From Photobacterium lutimaris (lineage in GTDB: Bacteria; Pseudomonadota; Gammaproteobacteria; Enterobacterales; Vibrionaceae): DNA of 64,000 bases. A program made the position numbers and the translations under genes. Positions 35,543-42,842 of the stretch are shown here, one piece after another; the first letter of the stretch is position 1, and every line of letters begins with the position of its first letter. The notes under the pieces were generated by a model. The model was not told where the DNA came from, did not search any database, and saw only the letters and a program-made list of their open reading frames with translations. The stretch spans positions 70,161 through 134,160 of the forward strand of contig NZ_PYMH01000016.1 in the NCBI RefSeq assembly GCF_003025555.1, written 5' to 3'.

Positions 35543-36967
35543 ATGATTGTTATATTTGTGCATGGATGGAGCGTTACGGATACCAATACATATGGCCTCT
35601 TACCAGAAGCTATTGCGAAGCAAGCGAGCCACTATGGGCTTGATGTCGATATAAAACATGTTTGGCTGGGGCGATATATCAGTTTTGATGATACGGTGAA
35701 TATGACCGATATCATACGTGCATTCGATCAGGCCCTACATGACCTGATCCCGACTGGTGACGATATTGCTGCGTTTTCCTGTATTACGCATTCAACCGGT
35801 GGGCCTGTCGTGCGCGAGTGGCTGGATCGCTACTATGGCAGTGACAATCTGGACCAAAGCCCGTTGCGCCATCTGATCATGTTGGCGCCAGCTAACCATG
35901 GGTCACCACTGGCAGCACTCGGCAAGCAGAGAGTAGGTAGAATAAAAGCCTGGTTTGATGGTATCGAACCGGGGCAGTTGATACTCGACTGGTTATCTTT
36001 GGGTAGTCAGCAGCAAATCGATTTGTCCAGCGCCTACCTTCACTATAAGCCTGCAGTGAATGGCTTTTACCCCTTTGTTTTGACAGGGCAATCCATTGAT
36101 AAGAAGTTCTACGACTTTGTGAATAGTTATCTGGCAGAGTCAGGTTCTGACGGGGTGGTAAGGGTTTCTGGGGCCAATATGAACTTCAGTATGGTGAGGT
36201 TTGTTGAATCCGGAACGGCAGATACGGTTGCCCATATGTCGGATGAACTTAATGTTAGTTTGCTGAAACTGGTTGACGGGGTTAAGCGTCCAGAAACCGT
36301 CCCGCTGGGCGTGATCCCAAATGCCAGCCACTCGGGTAAGCAAAAGGGGATCATGCGCAGTGTCGTTAGCGCGACGTCGACAAAACCACAACTCGCTGAA
36401 ATCCTAAAGTGTCTGCAAGTGGATTCTGAGGCCGACTATCAGATACGCCAGCAGGCGCTAGCGACATTGACTCAACAAACGCAACAGCGCAGTCATCGGT
36501 ATATGAATTTGGTTTTTATCGTCAAAGATGACCAAGGTGAACCTGTTACCGATTACGATCTTGTTTTGTTGGGCGGCCAAGACCGCGATCCGAACAAACT
36601 GTCCAAAGGCTTTTTCGTCGACCGCCAGAAAAATGCGGCTAGCCCCAACCATCTGGTCTATTACATAGACCACGACGTGATAAGCAAGAGTCAGCTTACG
36701 GGCTTTAGGGTTATTGCTAGGCCAAATCAAGGTTTCACTTATTATCACGCTGTCGAGTACCGTGTTGAAACTGCAGATATTGATGCGTTCTTAAAGCCAA
36801 ATGAGACGTTATATCTAGAGGTGGTGCTTCACCGTCGCGTTGACCAAGCGGTTTTTCTTTTTGACGAGGCGAGTGAGCCGCAGATGCATAAGGAAGGTAA
36901 GCTTTTCAAAACGGAAACACGGCATGACTTCAAAGGGCAGAAACCGATTAATAAGCCGGTTAAGTGA
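35543..36967 (+). CDS. Alpha/beta hydrolase (lipase-like) with C-terminal beta domain
   Basis: A 474-residue protein without signal peptide. The N-terminal two-thirds look like a lipase: oxyanion loop FVHGWS (5-10), nucleophile elbow THSTGG with Ser84 (a Thr replaces the first Gly of GxSxG), MLAPANHGSPLA, and SGSDGVVRVSG, which has the look of an acid-residue loop. The C-terminal 160 residues (about 310-470) form a predicted beta-rich domain (LVFIVKDDQGEPVTDYDLVLLG) of unknown role. A lipoprotein gene follows after 57 bp on the same strand. A cytosolic-looking lipase paired with a small lipoprotein is the arrangement of type VI lipase effectors with their periplasmic immunity proteins; no VgrG, PAAR or MIX motif is seen, so this is inference. 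Confidence 0.75.
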   Translation: MIVIFVHGWSVTDTNTYGLLPEAIAKQASHYGLDVDIKHVWLGRYISFDDTVNMTDIIRAFDQALHDLIPTGDDIAAFSCITHSTGGPVVREWLDRYYGSDNLDQSPLRHLIMLAPANHGSPLAALGKQRVGRIKAWFDGIEPGQLILDWLSLGSQQQIDLSSAYLHYKPAVNGFYPFVLTGQSIDKKFYDFVNSYLAESGSDGVVRVSGANMNFSMVRFVESGTADTVAHMSDELNVSLLKLVDGVKRPETVPLGVIPNASHSGKQKGIMRSVVSATSTKPQLAEILKCLQVDSEADYQIRQQALATLTQQTQQRSHRYMNLVFIVKDDQGEPVTDYDLVLLGGQDRDPNKLSKGFFVDRQKNAASPNHLVYYIDHDVISKSQLTGFRVIARPNQGFTYYHAVEYRVETADIDAFLKPNETLYLEVVLHRRVDQAVFLFDEASEPQMHKEGKLFKTETRHDFKGQKPINKPVK

Positions 36968-37024
36968 ACCGGCTTCGCTAGGTTATATCCACAAATACAA
37001 ACTGAAGACGGATAGGCTTTAAGT

Positions 37025-37588
37025 ATGAAAAGGATTTTGAATGTTGCGTTGCTTGTTATTGTTTCGGGCTGTGCCAGCGATCCGGTGACGACAACCCAAG
37101 TGCCGGAGCAATTGTGTGTCGGGAGTACCGTGATCAGTGCTGAACTGAGTGACAAATTCGAATTGGTACGAGATCCGGCATTGCTATCCCAGGCTCTCGG
37201 TGAAGCGCTGGCGGGTAAGTTATGTCAGGGAGCGGTTTATCAAAGTACTCAGGAAGTGACTATCTATCGGGCCTGGAATAGTACCAACCCCCATAGCCAG
37301 TTTGGTCAATGGTGGTCATTTACCCGTCCGGCCGGTCAGGTATCGGAATATAGGAAAGACTATGAAATTTGCTATCAATGGTCGCCGCTCGACAAGCTAG
37401 CAGAATGCACGTTGAAGCCCGGAACAAAGGTCGTCGTTGGTAATGGCCAGAGTGCCTGGTGTTCGGAATATTTGAGCTATCCAGTTTCGGATAAGCAGCA
37501 GGTCTATATTACCGATGCGTCCGATTCGGCAATGAAATGTCAGAGCTATGACGGCGTAATCAGTTGGGAGCATGACGTAGCCCAATAG
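37025..37588 (+). CDS. Small lipoprotein downstream of the hydrolase
   Basis: A 187-residue protein with a lipoprotein signal: MKRILNVALLVIVSGC, lipobox VSGC with the lipidated Cys16, followed by Ala, so outer-membrane sorting is expected. The mature part has several more cysteines (CVG, CQG, CYQW, CTL, CSEY, CQSY), which could form disulfides in the periplasm. I do not recognise the family. Its 57-bp distance from the hydrolase suggests co-transcription; it could be an immunity protein or a chaperone for it. No other evidence for function. Confidence 0.7.
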   Translation: MKRILNVALLVIVSGCASDPVTTTQVPEQLCVGSTVISAELSDKFELVRDPALLSQALGEALAGKLCQGAVYQSTQEVTIYRAWNSTNPHSQFGQWWSFTRPAGQVSEYRKDYEICYQWSPLDKLAECTLKPGTKVVVGNGQSAWCSEYLSYPVSDKQQVYITDASDSAMKCQSYDGVISWEHDVAQ

Positions 37589-37712
37589 ATTAAGTTACGC
37601 AGTGGCAGTGGCCAAGCAAAGCAAGAATGTGATCCAATCCATAGATTGTATGTTTTTCGACCGTTTTTTTTGACGTAGAACAAATCTGTTTGGGATTAAG
37701 TTGGCATTCTCG

Positions 37713-37746
37713 CATTAGCGATCACTTAATTAAGTAACCGCTAATG
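37713..37746. promoter_or_regulatory. 34-bp interrupted palindrome before the octaheme cytochrome gene
   Basis: CATTAGCG (37713-37720) and CGCTAATG (37739-37746) are perfect inverted repeats, and between them sits the 12-bp palindrome ACTTAATTAAGT (37724-37735); only the two 3-base spacers break the symmetry. It ends 15 bp before the start codon, abutting the ribosome site AAGGAGG. TTGACG at 37670-37675 could be a -35 box. It may be an operator or an mRNA hairpin controlling translation. Confidence 0.6.
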
Positions 37747-37761
37747 TAAGGAGGCGCTAAA

Positions 37762-39342
37762 ATGGCTAGGAAACCATTCTCGATACGCTGTCGGGCTGTA
37801 TTAGGCTCGGTTCTTTTGCTTCTGCCTCTCTGGGTTGCTGCCTCGACTGCCGACCACCGCGCGTTCGAACAACTTTACGGGCCCTTCGAACGTGCTGAGC
37901 AAGTCACCAAAGCCTGCCTCGATTGCCATACTGAAGCCGGCGAACAGTTACAGCAATCTACACACTGGACGTGGCAACATGGTCGAGGGAGTACAGGTAC
38001 TGTTTATGGTAAGACAGAAGTGATCAATAACTTCTGTATATCGACAGCTTCCAACGAACCGAGGTGCACCAGTTGCCATGCCGGCTATGGCTGGAAGGAT
38101 GATAGCTTTGACTTCACCAAGCAAGAAAGCGTCGACTGTCTGATCTGTCACGAGCAGTCTGGGCAGTATCGCAAATTTCCCACAGATGCCGGTCACCCCA
38201 ACTATGTAGCGAAGGAATGGCCCAAGGGCTCAGGCAAGATGTTGCCTGCGGTTGACTTAGCCGTGGCTGCCCAAAGTGTCGCTACCCCGGAAATCGAAAA
38301 CTGCGGCGCTTGTCACTTTTTCGGCGGGGGCGGTGACTCGGTCAAACATGGTGACATGGACTCAACCCTCTTTAGCGCCTCACCAGAGCTGGATGTCCAT
38401 TTATCCGAAGAGGGCGCTAACCTGAAGTGCCAGGACTGCCATACCACCAGCAATCACCAAACCAAGGGATCGCGCTATGCCATGCAGGCAAAAGATACAT
38501 CCGGTATCGATATTCCCGGCCACAGTGATTTCAGCCGGGCAAGTTGCGAGTCTTGCCATGGGATGGAGCCGCACCAAGGCTCCCGTAATGCTATTCGCCT
38601 CAACCAGCATGTCGAAAACATCGCTTGCCAAACCTGCCACATTCCTGAGTTCGCCCGTGAGAAAGCCACCAAAACGGTCTGGGACTGGTCAAGCGCGGGG
38701 GATAAAAGCCGCCCTGTTACCAAAGACCAATGGGGCAACGTGACTTATACCCCGAAAAAAGGCGATTTTGTTTGGGAAATGAATGTGGTGCCAGAGTATG
38801 TGTGCTTTAACGGCGAGATGGACTATACCGTTGTCGGTGAGAAAATCACGGCAAATGATGCAGGCATTATTGCGTTAACCACCCCACAGGGGCGGTGTAG
38901 TGATGACGATTCACGGGTCTGGCCGTTTAAGGTAATGAAAGGCAAACAACCCTACGATAGCGAAAACCAAATTATGGTCACGCCATATCTCTTTGGTAAA
39001 GACAAAGCCGCATACTGGAAGAGCTACGATTGGGATGCTTCAGCACAAGCAGGCATGAAGGCCAGTGGAGAAGTGTTCAGTGGCAAGCTTGAGTTTATCA
39101 ATACCGAATACCACTTCCCAATTACCCATATGGTTGCCCCCGCTGAAAAAGCGCTGGAGTGCCAGGCGTGCCATAGCCAGGATGGCCGGCTGTTTAAATT
39201 GGCGGGCTTCTATCTTCCCGGCCAGTCCGACCCCTTCAAGGGCAGTCATTACCTCTGGTGGCTGGTGGCGTTGACGCTCGGAGCCGTGTGTATTCACGCT
39301 ATTTTGCGCGTGATCGTTCCCAACGGACAAGACAAGGAGTGA
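37762..39342 (+). CDS. Octaheme c-type cytochrome, tetrathionate reductase (OTR) family
   Basis: A 526-residue periplasmic protein with a Sec signal (cleavage near residue 28) and exactly eight CXXCH heme motifs, starting at Cys52, 102, 126, 181, 223, 262, 289 and 467. The conserved segment HGRGSTGTVYGKTEVINNFC between hemes 1 and 2 is a mark of the OTR family (Shewanella SO4144 type), which reduces tetrathionate, nitrite or hydroxylamine in vitro; the true physiological substrate is uncertain. Unlike a soluble enzyme, it ends in a membrane helix (about 493-515), an anchor to the inner membrane. A cytochrome b gene follows after 3 bp and should feed it electrons from quinol. Confidence 0.9.
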   Translation: MARKPFSIRCRAVLGSVLLLLPLWVAASTADHRAFEQLYGPFERAEQVTKACLDCHTEAGEQLQQSTHWTWQHGRGSTGTVYGKTEVINNFCISTASNEPRCTSCHAGYGWKDDSFDFTKQESVDCLICHEQSGQYRKFPTDAGHPNYVAKEWPKGSGKMLPAVDLAVAAQSVATPEIENCGACHFFGGGGDSVKHGDMDSTLFSASPELDVHLSEEGANLKCQDCHTTSNHQTKGSRYAMQAKDTSGIDIPGHSDFSRASCESCHGMEPHQGSRNAIRLNQHVENIACQTCHIPEFAREKATKTVWDWSSAGDKSRPVTKDQWGNVTYTPKKGDFVWEMNVVPEYVCFNGEMDYTVVGEKITANDAGIIALTTPQGRCSDDDSRVWPFKVMKGKQPYDSENQIMVTPYLFGKDKAAYWKSYDWDASAQAGMKASGEVFSGKLEFINTEYHFPITHMVAPAEKALECQACHSQDGRLFKLAGFYLPGQSDPFKGSHYLWWLVALTLGAVCIHAILRVIVPNGQDKE

Positions 39343-39345
39343 GTT

Positions 39346-39969
39346 ATGCGTCAGATGATTTATAAACGTTTTGAGCGGTTCTGGCATTGGTCACAAAGCT
39401 TGTTGATGCTGGTCATGCTGGTAACGGGTTTCGAAATCCACGGCACCTTTAGCTGGCTTGGTTTCGAACAGGCCTTGCAGTGGCATGAGGTTGGGGCCGT
39501 GGCATTGATCATTCTTTGGGTGTTTGCCATTTTCTGGCATTTCACCACGGGGGAGTGGAAGCAATATATTCCGACGACAGAGAAGCTGGTGGCGGTGATC
39601 CGTTACTACAGTAAGGATATCTTCTTTGCCAAGCCTCACCCCTATAAAGTGACACCAGATCGCAAGCACAATCCCTTACAGCGATTTTCCTACTTGGGGT
39701 TCAAACTGCTGTTGGCTCCTGTCATTTGGATAACCGGCTTAATGTTGCTGGCCTATCCGTTCGGCCTGCAGGTGCTCTCTCTGCCAACGCTGTCGGCCCT
39801 GCACCTGCTGTCGGCTTTTCTTATCCTGGTCTTTCTCATCGTGCATGTGTATATGACCACCACAGGTGATACGCCGTTGAGCCACATTAAAACCATGATC
39901 ACCGGTTACGAAGAGCACCAAGATCCAGACGTGGATGAGCAAACCCTGCCATCGGAAAAGAACACTTAA
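39346..39969 (+). CDS. Cytochrome b561-type membrane subunit
   Basis: A 207-residue four-helix inner-membrane protein of the Ni,Fe-hydrogenase/thiosulfate-reductase cytochrome b type. Histidines suitable for two hemes b appear in RFWHWSQ, QWHEVG, FWHFTTG and IVHVYM; ALHLLSA is another candidate. It starts 3 bp after the octaheme gene, so the two are co-translated. It most likely oxidises menaquinol or ubiquinol and passes electrons to the octaheme partner. Together they form a two-gene respiratory module. Confidence 0.88.
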   Translation: MRQMIYKRFERFWHWSQSLLMLVMLVTGFEIHGTFSWLGFEQALQWHEVGAVALIILWVFAIFWHFTTGEWKQYIPTTEKLVAVIRYYSKDIFFAKPHPYKVTPDRKHNPLQRFSYLGFKLLLAPVIWITGLMLLAYPFGLQVLSLPTLSALHLLSAFLILVFLIVHVYMTTTGDTPLSHIKTMITGYEEHQDPDVDEQTLPSEKNT

Positions 39970-40131
39970 GCGCTTACTGAGTCGCAACGACTGGCACGTT
40001 CAAATTCGAGTGCGTGCCAGCTTATCCAAACAAATTAATAAATAAGGCCGAGAGTCGCCCTCTCCTAAAAAGACACCAGCGGTCGCATATTTACAGAAAA
40101 TCAGCCTCAAAAATGGAATGTTAAATCTGAT

Positions 40132-40166
40132 AAAAGTGAATAAGGTTTCACTTTTGTTTTGTTTTT
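40132..40166 (+). terminator. Terminator after the cytochrome operon
   Basis: Stem AAAAGTGAA / TTCACTTTT followed by GTTTTGTTTTT, about 160 bp after the cytochrome b stop. The rest of the gap 39970-40395 has a CTGGCACG / CGTGCCAG inverted repeat near 39990-40020 without T-run and shows no gene. Confidence 0.65.
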
Positions 40167-40395
40167 ATGCGGGCTATATTTCCCATGTGACCGCTATTGC
40201 ACATGTCGCGCCAATGTAATACTTCATATCAAATAAGAATTTTATTATGAAATTTGCACCCAAAATGATTGTGGTGTCGGGATAGAGCAGTGTTACATCA
40301 AGTCAAATGGTGATCTGAGCTACTGCCCGATCCTTGGGCCTGCTCACAGCTTATTGACATCAAACTCGTGAGCTAAATGAAATGGAGTTAATACC

Positions 40396-41013
40396 ATGGA
40401 AATAGGTTATATCACCGCGATGTTCTTGTTCGCCATCACAACAACCGTCACCCCTGGGCCGAACAATATAATCATTGCAACCTCAGGCGTTAACTTCGGC
40501 ATTTTTAGGAGTTTCCCTCTTTTACTTGGCATATGCATTGGCTTCTCGACCATGGTATTCCTCGTCAGCTTGGGGTTTGGCGAAATACTACTGCGCTACT
40601 CAGAGCTATACCTTGCGATCAAGATCGTTGGGGTATTCTATTTAGTGTACCTCGCTTGGCAAATTGCTCGCTCAAAGCACAGTACTTTAGATACCAGTTC
40701 AGCCGAGCCTCTTTCATTTTGGCAAGGATTTTTCTTTCAATGGGTTAATGCAAAAGCTTGGATTGTTGCCACCAGTGCGATCGCAGCCTTTACAACACTA
40801 GATAGTCTCCTGCTCTCAAGCAGTATTACACTCTCGCTTGTGTTTTTAGTCACAGCCCTTCCTTCTGTTGGGGTGTGGTTGCTGTTTGGCACCGCCATTC
40901 ATCGTTTTTTAAACAAAGAGATACACCTTTCATTATTTAATTATCTGATGGCAACTTTACTGCTGTGCTCGGTCATCCCGACACTCATTGAGCTTCTAAA
41001 TACACAGGGCTAG
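40396..41013 (+). CDS. LysE/RhtB-family amino-acid exporter
   Basis: A 205-residue inner-membrane protein with about six helices. The N-terminal FAITTTVTPGPNNIIIATSGVNFG is the characteristic substrate-site helix of the LysE/RhtB family; GFFFQWVNAKAW is the second conserved motif. Such proteins export amino acids or derivatives driven by the proton gradient. A ribosome site (GGAG) lies 8 bases before the ATG. It is followed by an isochorismatase-like gene on the other strand; no operon partner. The substrate is unknown. Confidence 0.88.
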   Translation: MEIGYITAMFLFAITTTVTPGPNNIIIATSGVNFGIFRSFPLLLGICIGFSTMVFLVSLGFGEILLRYSELYLAIKIVGVFYLVYLAWQIARSKHSTLDTSSAEPLSFWQGFFFQWVNAKAWIVATSAIAAFTTLDSLLLSSSITLSLVFLVTALPSVGVWLLFGTAIHRFLNKEIHLSLFNYLMATLLLCSVIPTLIELLNTQG

Positions 41014-41188
41014 CCGTTATAGCCATCACTTTGTGTGGTATGAAAGGAATCTCCCCCCGACAAGACACCAATCTGATTCTGATTTGTCTTTAAGCCTGGA
41101 GTGATTAGGTTAACCAAAGTAGGGGGGGGAACTATTTATCAATGGCTTGAACCAAGTTGCTATTGGCAAGTAGATGAATTTTTTGAGA

Positions 41189-41707
41189 TCACAGTACTTG
41201 TTCAGCAGTCACCAGTGGTACACGAAGAGATACTGCGTTTAGAGCGATATCGTGAATCATTTTATCCACGGTAGTACAGCAATCGATCACAATTGATACT
41301 TTGTACTTCTCAGCGGATTTCGACATTGCAGTATGTGTCACGCAGTTTTGCGTCATCATGCCACATATTAGTAGCTCATCAATGCCGTATTTTTTGAGTG
41401 TTTTATCTAGAAGGGTTTTTTCAAAACTGTCTGCAAAGGTTTTCACCACCACCTCAGAATTTGGATCTATAGCCATGATTTCAGGATGAATTTCCGCCCC
41501 TTTGGTGCCGTCGCAAAAAAATGGCGCTATTCCTTTCGCGGGATCGGCAATATGCTGAATATGAATCACAGGAATGTTTTGCGAGTTTGCTTTATCAATC
41601 GCCGTTTTGATGTTGTTCAGCGTTTGCGTTGTATTCCAAAGTGGAAACTTTCCCCCAGGGAAATAGTCATTTTGTAAATCGATAACAAGGAGTGCTTTTA
41701 GACTCAT
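41189..41707 (-). CDS. Isochorismatase-family cysteine hydrolase
   Basis: A 172-residue hydrolase with the complete catalytic triad: Asp10 (VIDLQNDYF), Lys89 (VVVKTFADSF) and Cys122 (TQNCVTHTA). This family includes nicotinamidases, N-carbamoylsarcosine amidases and other amide hydrolases; the nicotinamidase metal motif DxHxxxH is not seen, so that activity is unlikely. It is divergent, 125 bp away, from a GlxA-type regulator, a common pairing in which the regulator controls the hydrolase. Substrate unknown. Confidence 0.85.
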   Translation of the reverse strand: MSLKALLVIDLQNDYFPGGKFPLWNTTQTLNNIKTAIDKANSQNIPVIHIQHIADPAKGIAPFFCDGTKGAEIHPEIMAIDPNSEVVVKTFADSFEKTLLDKTLKKYGIDELLICGMMTQNCVTHTAMSKSAEKYKVSIVIDCCTTVDKMIHDIALNAVSLRVPLVTAEQVL

Positions 41708-41831
41708 TTTAATTCTCCATTAAACATATTTGCTGTCTTGGTAGGGAGGATTATCGTTAACTTGCGGTAATTTCATAAGAGTCTAAAATGACATAAAACA
41801 TGTTAAAAACGACAAAATGTATCTCTAGGCA

Positions 41832-42812
41832 ATGAAACAAATCTCGATAGGTATCTGCCATTATCCTAATGCTTTGAAGTCAGCAATTTATGGCTTAGAA
41901 GAAATGTTTTTAATGGCAAATAACACCTGCAAAAAGCAAAGCGTTGACGTCGAATTTGTACCTGTTATTTTCGATTGTACTAAACAACTGCCTCAAGGTT
42001 TTGCGGTGATATTGCTGCCTCCAAGCTCTCAGAGTGATTACTACCTCAACCCTCAAACAAAGCTAGTTGATTGGCTTAAAGCACAGCATTGCCAGGGTGC
42101 GATTCTTGCTTCAGCATGTGCAGGTGCATTTATACTGGCAGCAACAACGTTGGTGGAAACGAGAACCGTCACCACGCACTGGGGCTTGTCAGACTCGTTT
42201 CACGAACAGTTTCCCCATATATCGCTAAATACGAATGAGCTCTTAATTGACCATGGTGATGTGATTACCGCTGGGGGGATGATGTCTTGGCTGGATCTAG
42301 GTTTTGAATTGGTAGCGAAATTCACCACTTTGAACGTGATGCGCCAACTTGGTAAGAGACTTGTTGTCGATACCGCTCCAAGGGAGCAGCGGTTTTATAA
42401 GCAATTTAATCCGTCATTTTTACATGGTGACCAAACGATTGTTGCGATTCAACAGGCAATGAACTTGCACTACTCGAAGCCACTATCGATTCAAGCTTTG
42501 GCAGAACAAATCAGTCTCACTGAGCGTACCATGCAGCGGCGATTCCTAAAAGCGACCGGCTACAATCCCAATCACTATTTGCAGCGACTTAGGGTGCAAA
42601 AGGCGTGTGATTTACTAGAAAGTTCACAGTATTCTTTTGAGTGGATAGCCAATCAAGTGGGCTATGAAGATACCAGCGCGTGTCGAAAAGTATTTATTAA
42701 AACGATGGGGCTAACACCAAGAGCGTTTCGCTTGCGATTTACACGAAGCAGGCCCAGCTTCGACCTAGCGGGTGCTAGTGGGAACGAAACGGGGCCCGAG
42801 GGTTGGTCGTAA
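41832..42812 (+). CDS. GlxA-family AraC-type regulator (DJ-1/PfpI + HTH)
   Basis: A 326-residue regulator. Residues 1-190 form a DJ-1/PfpI-like domain, with the elbow cysteine Cys96 in ASACAGAFILA; it would sense a small metabolite. Residues about 215-315 are an AraC/XylS DNA-binding domain (LAEQISLTERTMQRRFLKATGYNPNHY; YEDTSACRKVFIKTMGLTPRAFR). It is divergent from an isochorismatase-like hydrolase, its likeliest target. The C-terminal tail after 310 is unstructured. Convergent with katG, only 30 bp away. Confidence 0.88.
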   Translation: MKQISIGICHYPNALKSAIYGLEEMFLMANNTCKKQSVDVEFVPVIFDCTKQLPQGFAVILLPPSSQSDYYLNPQTKLVDWLKAQHCQGAILASACAGAFILAATTLVETRTVTTHWGLSDSFHEQFPHISLNTNELLIDHGDVITAGGMMSWLDLGFELVAKFTTLNVMRQLGKRLVVDTAPREQRFYKQFNPSFLHGDQTIVAIQQAMNLHYSKPLSIQALAEQISLTERTMQRRFLKATGYNPNHYLQRLRVQKACDLLESSQYSFEWIANQVGYEDTSACRKVFIKTMGLTPRAFRLRFTRSRPSFDLAGASGNETGPEGWS

Positions 42813-42842
42813 CTTAACTCGTTAAGACTAGCGAATTAAGGC

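Noticed and set aside
41189..41707. Nicotinamidase (pncA)
   Set aside because: The triad is present, but the zinc motif DxHxxxH of nicotinamidases is missing, so only the broad isochorismatase-like family is assigned.
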